Below, piece after piece: positions 24,604 to 32,376 of a stretch of 64,000 nucleotides of DNA (within the stretch, counting starts at the first letter, position 1; the number at the start of each line of letters is the position of its first letter). Source of the stretch: Nocardioides sp. Arc9.136 (GTDB lineage Bacteria > Actinomycetota > Actinomycetes > Propionibacteriales > Nocardioidaceae); the NCBI RefSeq assembly GCF_030506255.1, contig NZ_CP113431.1:1922001-1986000 (forward strand), written 5' to 3'. Made by a program: the position numbers and the translations under genes. The notes under the pieces were generated by a model, which was given only the letters and a program-made list of their open reading frames with translations, made no database searches and was not told the origin of the DNA.

Positions 24604-25769
24604 TGGCCGGCCTCTCGCGCGAGGCCGCGATCGTCGGGATCGGCGCCACGGAGTTCTCCAAGGCGTCCGGGCGCTCGGAGCTGCAGCTCTCCGTCGAGGC
24701 GGTCCTCGCCGCGCTCGCCGACTGCGGCCTGACGCCGGCCGACGTCGACGGCCTCACGACGTTCACCATGGACACCTCCTCGGAGATCGCGGTGGCCCGC
24801 GAGCTCGGGGTGCCGGAGCTGCGGTTCTTCTCCCGGATCAACTACGGCGGCGGCGCGGCCTGCGCGACCGTGCAGCAGGCGGCGATGGCCGTCGCGACCG
24901 GTGTCGCGGACGTCGTGGTCTGCTACCGCGGCTTCAACGAGCGCTCGGGCAGCCGCTTCGGGCAGGTCTCGGTCGCCGCGGCCACCCAGGTCAACACCAA
25001 CGGCCTCGACAACGCCTGGACCTACCCCATGGGCCTCGGCACGCCCGCCGCCACCGTGGCGATGCAGGCCCGGCGCTACATGCACGAGTACGGCGCCACC
25101 TCCGAGGACTTCGGCCGCGTCGCCGTGGCCGACCGCCGGCACGCCGCGACCAACCCGAACGCCTTCTTCCACGGCAGGCCGATCACCCTCGAGGACCACC
25201 AGGCCTCACGGATGATCGCCGACCCGCTGCACCTGCTCGACTGCTGCCAGGAGTCCGACGGCGCGGTCGCGCTGGTCGTGGTCTCCGCCGAGCGGGCCAA
25301 GGACCTGCCGCAGAGGCCGGCGTACGTCGCGGCCGCGGCGCAAGGGAGCGGCCGGGACCAGTTCGTGATGACGTCGTACTACCGCGACGACATCGGCATC
25401 CCGGAGATGGGCGTGGTCGGGCGCGAGCTGTGGCGCCAGTCCGGCCTCCGGCCCGAGGACGTGCCGGTCGCCGTCCTCTACGACCACTTCACGCCGTACG
25501 TCCTGATGCAGCTGGAGGAGCTCGGCTTCTGCGGGCGCGGCGAGGCGCCGGGCTTCGTCGCCGACGGGGCGATCGAGATCGGCGGACGACTGCCGGTCAA
25601 CACCCACGGCGGCCAGCTCGGCGAGGCCTACATCCACGGGATGAACGGCATCGCGGAGGGCGTGCGCCAGCTGCGGGGCACCTCGGTCAACCAGGTCGAG
25701 GGCGCCGAGCACGTGCTGGTCACCGCGGGCACCGGCGTGCCGACGAGCGGCCTGGTGCTCTCGACCTGA
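24603..25769 (+). CDS. ltp2: steroid side-chain retro-aldolase Ltp2
   Basis: This 388-residue thiolase-superfamily protein of the SCP-x/lipid-transfer type resembles Ltp2 (Rv3540c). That enzyme cleaves the 17-hydroxy steroid acyl-CoA to a 17-keto steroid and propionyl-CoA, the last side-chain step. It has the REAAIVGIGATEFSK start, NYGGGAACATVQQAAMA in place of the classic thiolase Cys loop, and VNTHGGQLGEAYIHGMNG near the C-terminus. The DUF35 protein encoded two genes upstream is its expected partner. It ends the operon. Confidence 0.9.
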   Translation: MAGLSREAAIVGIGATEFSKASGRSELQLSVEAVLAALADCGLTPADVDGLTTFTMDTSSEIAVARELGVPELRFFSRINYGGGAACATVQQAAMAVATGVADVVVCYRGFNERSGSRFGQVSVAAATQVNTNGLDNAWTYPMGLGTPAATVAMQARRYMHEYGATSEDFGRVAVADRRHAATNPNAFFHGRPITLEDHQASRMIADPLHLLDCCQESDGAVALVVVSAERAKDLPQRPAYVAAAAQGSGRDQFVMTSYYRDDIGIPEMGVVGRELWRQSGLRPEDVPVAVLYDHFTPYVLMQLEELGFCGRGEAPGFVADGAIEIGGRLPVNTHGGQLGEAYIHGMNGIAEGVRQLRGTSVNQVEGAEHVLVTAGTGVPTSGLVLST

Positions 25770-25791
25770 GCGCCGGTCGACGGCAGATGGA

Positions 25792-25810
25792 ATACACCCC
25801 CCGGGGGTAT
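25792..25810. promoter_or_regulatory. CsoR-like copper operator
   Basis: ATACACCCCCCGGGGGTAT is a near-perfect palindrome of the G-tract type bound by CsoR/FrmR repressors (for example ATACCCC...GGGGTAT). It ends 14 bases before the ATG of a His-rich membrane protein that has no ribosome site. No csoR gene is seen nearby. Confidence 0.6.
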
Positions 25811-25823
25811 CTGTTCCACCGAC

Positions 25824-26501
25824 ATGGACCACGCGACGGCGCACCACGGCGGGCACGACCACGAGCACCACCACGCGCGGGAGAGCGGGCACGATCACGG
25901 GAGCAGCCGGTCGATGGCGCTCAGCGCGACCCTGCACTGCCTCACCGGCTGCGCGATCGGCGAGATCGCCGGCCTGATGATCGGCACGGCGGTCGGCCTC
26001 TCGAGCGGCTGGACGATCGCGCTGGCGGTGGGGCTCGCGTTCCTCTTCGGGTACACGCTCTCGACGCTGCCGCTGGTCAAGGCCGGCCTGGGCGTCGGCG
26101 CCGCGCTGGGCGTCGTGCTGGCCGCCGACACGCTGTCCATCGCGACCATGGAGGTCGTCGACAACCTGGTCATGGCGCTGATACCGGGGGCGATGGGCGC
26201 CGGCCTGGTCGACGTCACCTTCTGGGTCGGCATGCCGATCGCGCTCGCCGTGGCGTTCCTCGCGGCGTACCCGGTCAACCGGTACCTCCTGCAGCGCGGG
26301 AAGGGCCACGCGCTCACCCACAGGTACCACGACGCCCCGGCCGACCCGACCGGCGCACGGCGGTTCATCCCGTCGTTCGCGACCTCGACCCTGGTCGCCG
26401 CGATCGCGGCGTTCCTGCTCGGCGGGCTGGTCGTCTCCGCGGCCGACCAGCTCGACGCCGGAGGGACCCACGGCGCCGCACCCGCCGTCGTGCAGCGCTG
26501 A
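25824..26501 (+). CDS. DUF4396 membrane protein with His-rich N-terminus
   Basis: This 225-residue protein has an N-terminal 30-residue tail with about ten His (HHGGHDHEHHHARESGHDH), then about five hydrophobic helices (SATLHCLTGCAIGEIAGLMIG to AFLLGGLVVSA). The core matches the DUF4396 pattern. His-rich tails and the CsoR-like site just upstream suggest a copper- or other metal-linked membrane function. The ATG has no ribosome site, so a leaderless transcript is likely. It lies 54 bases after ltp2 but is probably under separate control. Confidence 0.8.
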   Translation: MDHATAHHGGHDHEHHHARESGHDHGSSRSMALSATLHCLTGCAIGEIAGLMIGTAVGLSSGWTIALAVGLAFLFGYTLSTLPLVKAGLGVGAALGVVLAADTLSIATMEVVDNLVMALIPGAMGAGLVDVTFWVGMPIALAVAFLAAYPVNRYLLQRGKGHALTHRYHDAPADPTGARRFIPSFATSTLVAAIAAFLLGGLVVSAADQLDAGGTHGAAPAVVQR

Positions 26502-26506
26502 CGACG

Positions 26507-27919
26507 TCAGCCCGTGACGCCGGACAGGGCCGCGCCGAGGATCCGCGCCGCCTCGGGGAAGGCCGAGGGGTCCGGCCCCGCGTAGTTCAGCCGCAGGTAC
26601 GGCGCCGCCGGCTCGGCCGGGAACCACTCGGTCCCGGCGCCGACCAGCAGGCCCGCCCGCTCGCAGTCCGCGCCCAGGCGCTCGAGGTCCGTGCCGTCGG
26701 GCAGCCGGGCCCACAGGTTGAGCCCGCCCGGCGGCAGGTGCTCGACGACGGCCTGCGGCGCGTGGTCCCGCAGCGCCCGGGCGAGCAGGTCGCGGCGGTC
26801 GCGGAGCTGGTCGCGGAGCCGGCGCCGGTGGGTGGTCCACCCGGGGTCGGTGACGACGTCGAGCGCGGCGGCCTGCAGGACGGGGCTGACGTACATCGAC
26901 TCCACGGTGCGGTCGGCCCGGATCCGGTCCCGCACGGGACCGCGGGCGACCACCGCCGCCACCCGGACGGCGGGGGAGACGCTCTTGGTCAGCGACCGCA
27001 GGTGGATGACGTGGCCGGCGTCGTCGAGGCCGGCGAGCGGCGTGACGGTCGTGCTGATGCCGAAGTCGTGCGCCCAGTCGTCCTCGACGAGGAAGGCGTG
27101 GCGGGACCGCACCACCTCGAGCACCGTGCGGCTCACCTCGGTCGGCCACTGCGCGCCGGTCGGGTTGGCGTAGCTCGGCTGGGCGTACAGGACGCGCGCC
27201 CCGGTCTCCGCGAAGGCGCGGTCCAGCTCGGTGGGGTCCGGACCGGCGGGCCCGCTCGGGACGGGCACGAGCCGGACCCCGGCCTGGCGGGCGGCGAGGA
27301 GTGCTCCCCAGTAGGTCGGGGACTCCACCAGCAACGGCTGACCGGCCCCCACGACCGACCGGAAGATCGAGGTCAGGCCGCTCTGGCTGCCCGGCAGGAC
27401 GGTGACGTCGCCGGGCGCCACGGCCGACACGTCGGCCGGCGTCGTCCCGGCCAGCTCCTGCGCGAACCACGCCTGCAGCTCGGGCAGCCCGGCGACCGGA
27501 GCGCGCGCCGACGCACCCGCGCCCCGCGCGGCACGCGTGAGCGCGGCCCGGACCAGCCGCTCGGGGAGCAGCTCGCGGTCGGGGTAGCCCGAGTGCAGGG
27601 CGATGACGTCGTTCGGGGCGCTGCGCAGCGTCGTGGACACCGAGCCGATCCGCGCCGGCGGCGCGCCCAGGGCGGCGGTCTGCCAGCCGTGGTCGGCGGC
27701 CCGTGCGCGTCGTGGCCCGAGGACGAACGTGCCCACCCCGGGCCGGCTCTCGACGAGGCCCTCGGCCAGCAGCGCCCGCAGCGCACGCTGCACCGTCACC
27801 GGGCTGGCCTGGTGGCGCGCCACCAGCTCCCGGGTCGAGGGGAGGCGCGCGCCGGGGGCGGACGCGCCGACCCAGGCGCGCAGGTCGGCGGCGATCCGCC
27901 CGCTGCTACTGTCGGACAT
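26507..27919 (-). CDS. MocR-family PLP-dependent transcriptional regulator
   Basis: This 470-residue protein has a GntR-type winged helix-turn-helix (about residues 8-70; LPSTRELVARHQASPVTVQRAL) joined to a class I aminotransferase-like domain. The latter shows LYAQPSYANPTGAQWP, VEDDWAHDF and the PLP lysine in LRSLTKSVSP. MocR regulators respond to amines or vitamin B6-linked ligands. Its ATG at 27919 overlaps the ATG of the divergent EamA transporter gene, so it almost surely controls that gene and itself. It ends five bases from the DUF4396 gene, convergently. Confidence 0.92.
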   Translation of the reverse strand: MSDSSSGRIAADLRAWVGASAPGARLPSTRELVARHQASPVTVQRALRALLAEGLVESRPGVGTFVLGPRRARAADHGWQTAALGAPPARIGSVSTTLRSAPNDVIALHSGYPDRELLPERLVRAALTRAARGAGASARAPVAGLPELQAWFAQELAGTTPADVSAVAPGDVTVLPGSQSGLTSIFRSVVGAGQPLLVESPTYWGALLAARQAGVRLVPVPSGPAGPDPTELDRAFAETGARVLYAQPSYANPTGAQWPTEVSRTVLEVVRSRHAFLVEDDWAHDFGISTTVTPLAGLDDAGHVIHLRSLTKSVSPAVRVAAVVARGPVRDRIRADRTVESMYVSPVLQAAALDVVTDPGWTTHRRRLRDQLRDRRDLLARALRDHAPQAVVEHLPPGGLNLWARLPDGTDLERLGADCERAGLLVGAGTEWFPAEPAAPYLRLNYAGPDPSAFPEAARILGAALSGVTG

Positions 27920-27945
27920 GAAGATCGACGATAGCGCTACTCACC
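27906..27945. promoter_or_regulatory. bidirectional leaderless promoter region of mocR and eamA
   Basis: The two divergent start codons share bases in CATG (27917-27920). Rightward, a -10-like TACTGT ends about six bases before the EamA ATG. Leftward, TATCGT ends eight bases before the MocR ATG. Neither gene has a ribosome site. Each promoter element therefore lies inside the other gene's coding region. Confidence 0.45.
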
Positions 27946-28898
27946 CGCCTGGCAAGCCGTTACCAACGCCGACGTCGCCGCGGGCCTCGACGCCGGCAGC
28001 GGCGCCGGCCCGGGCCGGGCTCGCCTGGGGTTCGCTCGGCGTGCTGGCCTTCTCCTTCACCGTCCCCCTCACCCGGTTCGCGGTGGGCGGCCTGTCCCCG
28101 GTCTTCATCGGCGCGGGTCGCGCCGTCGTCGCCGCCGTCCTCGCCGCGCTGGCCCTGGCCCTCACCCGGCAGCGGCTGCCCCGGGGGCGGCAGTGGGCCC
28201 GGCTCGCGGTCGTGGGTCTCGGCGTCGTCGTCGGCTTCCCGCTGCTCACCTCCTTCGCGCTCACGTCGGCGCCCGCGAGCCACGGCGCGGTCGTCATCGC
28301 CCTGCTCCCCGCCGCCACCGCGGCGCTCGCGGTGGTGCGCGGGCGGGAGCGGCCGCCGGCGGCGTTCTGGGTCGCCTCCGCGCTCGGCGCCGTGGCGACC
28401 GTCCTGTTCGCCGGCCTCGGGTCGGGCGGGGCCGGCCTCGGTCACCTCCAGTGGGCGGACCTCCTGCTGCTCGGTGCCGTCGTCGCCGCGGCGGTGGGGT
28501 ACGCCGAGGGCGGGCTGCTCGCCCGCGAGCTCGGCGCCTGGCAGACGGTGTCGTGGGCCCTGGTCGTCTGCTCCCCGCTGATGGGTGCGCTCACCGTGGT
28601 CGCCGTGCGTGCCGAGGCGCCCCGCGCGACGTCGGCGGAGTGGGCGGCCTTCGCGTACCTGGGTGTCGTCAGCATGTTCCTCGGCTTCTTCGCCTGGTAC
28701 CGCGGCCTCGCGATCGGCCCGATGGCCCAGGTCAGCCAGGTCCAGCTCGCCCAGCCGGTCCTCTCCATCGGCTGGGCCGCCCTGCTGCTCGGCGAGCAGG
28801 TCGGCACCGCCACCGTCGTCGGCGGGCTGGTCGTGGTGCTCTGCGCCGGCAACGCGGTCCGGGCACGTCTGCGACCCGCGCGCCGCCCGGCGCGGTGA
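27918..28898 (+). CDS. EamA/DMT-family transporter
   Basis: This 326-residue membrane protein has about ten helices in two EamA repeats (GLAWGSLGVLAFSFTVPLTRF first helix; SMFLGFFAWYRGLAIGPMAQ in the second repeat). Members export or import amino acids, nucleosides or metabolites. ATG at 27918 is the only start before the first helix and overlaps the mocR start codon. The first 35 residues are Pro/Ala-rich and contain a TTA leucine codon, rare in such GC-rich genomes. MocR probably regulates it. Confidence 0.88.
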   Translation: MKIDDSATHPPGKPLPTPTSPRASTPAAAPARAGLAWGSLGVLAFSFTVPLTRFAVGGLSPVFIGAGRAVVAAVLAALALALTRQRLPRGRQWARLAVVGLGVVVGFPLLTSFALTSAPASHGAVVIALLPAATAALAVVRGRERPPAAFWVASALGAVATVLFAGLGSGGAGLGHLQWADLLLLGAVVAAAVGYAEGGLLARELGAWQTVSWALVVCSPLMGALTVVAVRAEAPRATSAEWAAFAYLGVVSMFLGFFAWYRGLAIGPMAQVSQVQLAQPVLSIGWAALLLGEQVGTATVVGGLVVVLCAGNAVRARLRPARRPAR

Positions 28899-28936
28899 GG
28901 GTGGCGGCCGGGCGGTCGGGGACGCATGCTGGTGGC

Positions 28937-29191
28937 ATGCGCGACCGGGCCGCACGCGACGAGCAGGCGCTCCAGGTGGGCGCGCTGGTGCTCCTGCCGG
29001 GGTTCGTGGTGGCGCTCGGGATGGTCGTCCTCGGGCTGGTGCACCGGTACGTCGGCGAGGTGCCCGAGGGCGTGGCGAAGGTCTACCTCTTCGGGGTGCT
29101 GGCGCTCGCGCTGTTCGTCGCGGCGGTCGACCACGCCCGCTCCCGCCGCCGGGAGGCGCGCGCCCGCGACGACGCGTCGGCCCGGCACTGA
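28937..29191 (+). CDS. small membrane protein
   Basis: This protein of 84 residues has two hydrophobic helices (LQVGALVLLPGFVVALGMVV and VAKVYLFGVLALALFVAAV) and a basic C-terminal tail (ARSRRREARARDD). Codon use is normal. It follows the transporter by 38 bases and may be co-transcribed. No family or function is recognised. Confidence 0.6.
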   Translation: MRDRAARDEQALQVGALVLLPGFVVALGMVVLGLVHRYVGEVPEGVAKVYLFGVLALALFVAAVDHARSRRREARARDDASARH

Positions 29192-29196
29192 CCCGC

Positions 29197-29233
29197 AGGC
29201 CGGCGCAGGCCGGCGCGGGCCGGCGCGGGCCGG
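29197..29233 (+). repeat. 10-bp tandem repeat, about 3.7 copies
   Basis: The unit is AGGCCGGCGC, twice exact and then with A changed to G, followed by a partial copy. Each unit contains the palindrome GCCGGC, so the array can fold. It fills the space between the small membrane protein and the rhodanese gene. It could be a terminator or a slippage-prone array. Confidence 0.5.
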
Positions 29234-29269
29234 TGGGCTCCCGCGGGTCCTCCTGGGTACCTCCCGGGC

Positions 29270-30100
29270 ATGAGCGACGTACCCCGCCACGTGTCCGTCG
29301 AGTGGCTGCACGAGCACCTGGCCGATCCCACGGTGCGGGTCCTCGACGGCACGGTCCACCTCAGCCCCGGTGACGACGGCCCGCGGATCGAGCCGGGCCG
29401 GGCGTCCTACGAGCAGGAGCACGTGCCGGGAGCGGTCTTCGTCGACCAGGTCTCGGCGCTGAGCGACCCCGAGGGCGAGGCGCCGTTCGCCGCGGTGGGC
29501 CCCGACCGGTTCGCCGCGGTGGTCGGCGAGCTGGGGGTCGGCGACGAGCACCGCGTCGTCGTCTACGACTCGGTCAACGGGATCTGGGCGACGCGCCTGT
29601 GGTGGCAGTTCGGGCTCGAGGGCTTCGACCGGGTCTCGGTCCTCGACGGCGGCCTCGACGCGTGGCGGGCCGCCGGGTTCGAGACGACCTCCGGCACCGA
29701 GACGTACCCGCCGACCACCTTCACCGCCCGGCGCCGCCCCGATCGGATCCGGTCGACGCAGGACGTCGAGGCCGCCGTCGACGACCCGGACGTGCTGCTG
29801 GTCAATGCGCTGGACCGTGGGCTCTTCGCGCAGGGCCACATCCCCGGCAGCGTCAACGTGCCCTTCGACGAGCTCGTCGGGCCCGACGGCCGGATGCGCC
29901 CGATCGAGGAGCTGCGCGAGCTGCTCGCCTCGGTCGGCGCGCTCGACGCGGGCAAGCGGCCCGTGACCTACTGCGGTGGCGGCATCGCGGCCACGGCGGT
30001 CGCGCTCACGTTGATGGACCTCGGGCGCGACGACGTCGCGGTCTACGACGGCTCGATGAACGCCTGGACCGCGGACCCGGGGCGTCCGCTCGAGCGATGA
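29270..30100 (+). CDS. sseA: thiosulfate/3-mercaptopyruvate sulfurtransferase (tandem rhodanese)
   Basis: This 276-residue protein has two rhodanese domains. The first (about 10-140) is structural, with GAVFVDQ. The second (about 155-272) carries the catalytic Cys235 in TYCGGGIAAT and the HIPGSVNVPFDE motif. The active loop CGGGIA is closer to the CGSGVTA loop of mercaptopyruvate sulfurtransferases than to the CRKGVTA loop of rhodaneses, so the donor is not certain. ATG at 29270. Its stop overlaps the start of a short remnant frame. Confidence 0.88.
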   Translation: MSDVPRHVSVEWLHEHLADPTVRVLDGTVHLSPGDDGPRIEPGRASYEQEHVPGAVFVDQVSALSDPEGEAPFAAVGPDRFAAVVGELGVGDEHRVVVYDSVNGIWATRLWWQFGLEGFDRVSVLDGGLDAWRAAGFETTSGTETYPPTTFTARRRPDRIRSTQDVEAAVDDPDVLLVNALDRGLFAQGHIPGSVNVPFDELVGPDGRMRPIEELRELLASVGALDAGKRPVTYCGGGIAATAVALTLMDLGRDDVAVYDGSMNAWTADPGRPLER

Positions 30101-30183
30101 CGGCGTTCCGCCCACCGCAGGTGGTGCTGCTCAGCCGGGACGTGGCGCGGGCGGCGCGGTCCAACGGTGGGCGCGGCCGGTGA
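30097..30183 (+). pseudogene. remnant of a VOC family gene
   Basis: An ATG overlapping the rhodanese stop opens a 28-codon frame. Its first 21 residues (MTAFRPPQVVLLSRDVARAA) look like the first strand and helix of a VOC protein, after which it runs into unrelated sequence and stops. The next gene is a complete VOC protein. The pattern fits an internal deletion that removed most of an upstream VOC gene. A short leader peptide is an alternative. Confidence 0.4.
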
Positions 30184-30611
30184 CCGGCGCGGTCGACGGG
30201 GGCCACCCCGTCCTGATGCACACGGTGCTCGACGCGCTCGAGTGCCGGCCGCTCGCGGAGTTCTACCGGGAGCTCCTCGGGCTGCGCTACCGGCCCGGGG
30301 ACGAGCCGCCGACCGACGGCTCGCCCGACGACGCCGACTGGCTCGTGCTCGTCGACGACGCGGGCCGGCGCGTGCTGGCCTTCCAGGACGTCCCCTCGAT
30401 CGAGCGGCCCGACTGGCCCGACCACACCGTCCCGGCCCAGCTGCACCTCGACTTCGCCGTCCCGGACGTCGAGGCGCTCGAGCGGCACCGGCGGCGGGCC
30501 GAGGAGCTCGGGGCGACGCTGCTGCTCGACCGCACGTACGTCGCCGAGGAGCCCCTGTACGTGCTGGCCGACCCCACCGGGCACCCGTTCTGCCTGATGG
30601 TCGGCGCCTGA
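30180..30611 (+). CDS. VOC/glyoxalase family protein
   Basis: This 143-residue protein opens with the VOC pattern (MHTVLDALECRPLAEFYREL) and continues with QLHLDFAVPDVEALERH and a closing LADPTGHPFCLMVG. It resembles the glyoxalase_6-type proteins common in actinobacteria. GTG at 30180 overlaps the remnant frame. The substrate is unknown. Confidence 0.82.
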   Translation: MTGAVDGGHPVLMHTVLDALECRPLAEFYRELLGLRYRPGDEPPTDGSPDDADWLVLVDDAGRRVLAFQDVPSIERPDWPDHTVPAQLHLDFAVPDVEALERHRRRAEELGATLLLDRTYVAEEPLYVLADPTGHPFCLMVGA

Positions 30612-30629
30612 CCGGGGCCTCCGGGCTGC

Positions 30630-31073
30630 TCAGGAGCCGGTGGCGGCCCGCACCAGCGCCACGACCCGCTCCTCGACCCGGTCGTTCCAGGCGACGACGG
30701 CGTACGACACCGGCCACATGTCGCCGTCGTCGAGCGCGGCGTTGTCCTGGAAGCCGATCGTGGAATAGCGCGCGCCGAACTTCCCGGCGTCCTGGAAGAA
30801 GACCACGGCCTTGCCCGAGGCGTCGGCGTACGCCGGCATGCCGTACCAGGTCTTCGGCAGCAGCTGGGGCGCCGTGGCCGTCACCGCGACGTGCACCCGC
30901 TCCGCGAGCAGGCGGTCCTCGGGGGTCATCTGCGCGATCCGGTCCAGGACCGCCTTGAGCCCGTCGGCCTTCTTCGCGCCACCGCGGCCCTCGGCGCGCA
31001 GCTCGGCCGCGCGCTCCTTCATCGCCGCGCGCTCCTCGGGGGTGAAGCCGTCGGTCCCGCTCGCTCCGGTCAT
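30630..31073 (-). CDS. DUF1801/YdhG-like protein
   Basis: This 147-residue protein has a charged N-terminal helix (FTPEERAAMKERAAELRAE) followed by a DUF1801 (YdhG-like) domain. The domain shows HVAVTATAPQLLPKTWYGMPAYA, VVFFQDAGKFGARYSTIGF and VSYAVVAWNDRVEERVVALV. The family fold resembles frataxin-like proteins; its role is poorly known. It converges with the VOC gene. Confidence 0.85.
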   Translation of the reverse strand: MTGASGTDGFTPEERAAMKERAAELRAEGRGGAKKADGLKAVLDRIAQMTPEDRLLAERVHVAVTATAPQLLPKTWYGMPAYADASGKAVVFFQDAGKFGARYSTIGFQDNAALDDGDMWPVSYAVVAWNDRVEERVVALVRAATGS

Positions 31074-31170
31074 GGTGTCCCTCGTTCCTCTCGCGTGGTC
31101 GTCGACGGGACCGACGCTAGGGGCGGGGGACGCGCGGGCGCTTCTCGATTCCTGACCGGCTCGCGGCCCC

Positions 31171-31596
31171 TCAGCCGAGCAGGTGCTGGCCCAGGTCGCC
31201 GGTCAGGTCGAGCCGCATGGTCCGGGTGGCGAACCACCAGGTGCCGTCGAGCCGGGTGAAGGTGTCGACATAGCGACCGGCCGCCACCGGCTGCAGCGGG
31301 AGGGTGTCGGTCGCCTGGAGGACGGTGAACCGCGAGCGGCACGTCGCGGTGCCGGCGGCCTCGTCGACCTCGATGACCGGGTTGGAGACCACGTGGTGGG
31401 TCCGCGGGGTGCCGGTCTCCTCGTGGACGCGCATGGTGGCGGCGTACATCTCACGGACGGACTCGGCGCCGTGGTGCCCCACGACGCTGCCGTGCTCGAA
31501 CAGGGCGCCGACGCCGTCGAGGTCGCCGGCGTCGACCCGCTCGGCGTAGACGTAGAGGAGGTTCTCGATCGCGCGGGCGCTGTCCACGTCCGGCAA
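31171..31596 (-). CDS. SnoaL-like (NTF2 fold) protein
   Basis: This protein of about 141 residues has the NTF2-like/SnoaL_4 pattern: IENLLYVYAERVDAGDLDGV, VREMYAATM, THHVVSNPVIEVD and YVDTFTRLDGTWWFATR. Members include polyketide cyclases and steroid isomerase-like or dehydratase enzymes. The longest start is TTG at 31596; GTG at 31587 is equally possible, and neither has a ribosome site. No pathway link is visible, although members are frequent in steroid degraders. Confidence 0.82.
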   Translation of the reverse strand: MPDVDSARAIENLLYVYAERVDAGDLDGVGALFEHGSVVGHHGAESVREMYAATMRVHEETGTPRTHHVVSNPVIEVDEAAGTATCRSRFTVLQATDTLPLQPVAAGRYVDTFTRLDGTWWFATRTMRLDLTGDLGQHLLG

Positions 31597-31660
31597 CGTA
31601 GCGGCGCGGCGGCGCCCGGGTCAGCAGGTATGCCGATGGGTGGGCGCGGAACCGGACGGC

Positions 31661-31831
31661 ATGACCGCCTGGATCGTCCTCGTCGTGGTGCTGGTGGCAC
31701 TCGCCCTCGGCTACGTGCTCGCGAGTGCCCGCTCGACCCGGCGCCAGCGCCAGCGGATAGAGAACGGCATCGCCGGGGAGCACCTGGACACCAAGCTCGA
31801 CCCGCACCCCGGGGCGCCGCGGGAGGAATGA
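31661..31831 (+). CDS. small single-pass membrane protein
   Basis: This protein of 56 residues starts with one hydrophobic helix (AWIVLVVVLVALALGYVLA) and continues as a basic, then acidic cytoplasmic tail (STRRQRQRIENGIAGEH). ATG at 31661 is preferred over the upstream ATG at 31640 because it sits right before the helix. No family is recognised. Confidence 0.55.
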   Translation: MTAWIVLVVVLVALALGYVLASARSTRRQRQRIENGIAGEHLDTKLDPHPGAPREE

Positions 31832-31935
31832 CCCCGCCCCGGCCCCGCCGCGCCCGGTGCTGCACCGCCCGACCTGCACCGGATCTCCACATCTCCTCGA
31901 CACCTCCCGGCCGGCCGGGCTCGTACCGTCGTGGC

Positions 31936-32325
31936 ATGACTCCTCGCACCGCCCACCGGCTCGGCCTGCTCGTCGCCGCCGGAGCCGCCGTCGTGCTGGT
32001 CCTCGCCGCGGGTGCCGTCGGCATCGTGGGGGACGGGGGCCGCGTGGACCGGGTGTACGTCGCCGTGCCCGCCGTCCTCGTGGTCGGTTCGGTGGCCGCG
32101 CGGCTGCGCCCCCGCGGCATGGTCCTCGCGCTCGGCGCCACCGCCCTGACCCAGGTGGTCGTGACCTCGACGGTCCTCCTGGCCGACCTCCACGCCGGCG
32201 CCTCCGCCACCGACCTGGTGGTCGTCACCGCCGGCTTCGCCGCGCTGTTCGCTGCGTCGGCGGGGCTGTTCGCGCTGGCCGCAGGCTTCATCGGCTGGCC
32301 GCTGAACCTGTCGGTCGGCCGCTGA
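31936..32325 (+). CDS. four-helix membrane protein
   Basis: This 129-residue protein has four predicted helices (LGLLVAAGAAVVLVLAAGAV; VYVAVPAVLVVGSVAARL; GMVLALGATALTQVVVTS; VTAGFAALFAASAGLFALAA). It resembles small actinobacterial membrane proteins of unknown role. The last 13 residues (FIGWPLNLSVGR) are encoded by the palindromic repeat at 32286-32368, so the original C-terminus may have been altered by its insertion. ATG at 31936. Confidence 0.65.
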   Translation: MTPRTAHRLGLLVAAGAAVVLVLAAGAVGIVGDGGRVDRVYVAVPAVLVVGSVAARLRPRGMVLALGATALTQVVVTSTVLLADLHAGASATDLVVVTAGFAALFAASAGLFALAAGFIGWPLNLSVGR

Positions 32326-32368
32326 AGCTTCATCGGCCAACCGACAGTTCCAGCGGCTGGCCGCTGAA
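32286..32368. repeat. composite palindromic repeat, copy 1
   Basis: Four imperfect 20-base units lie end to end, each pairing a GGCCGCTGAA-like half with a TTCATCGGCC-like half. Units 32308-32327 and 32328-32347 are inverted copies of each other (18 of 20 bases). The stretch 32328-32357 is identical over 30 bases to 58357-58386 in copy 2. It lies between convergent genes and reaches into the upstream one. It may be a REP-type extragenic element, a small non-autonomous mobile element or a two-way terminator. Confidence 0.8.
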
Positions 32369-32376
32369 CCTTGCGG

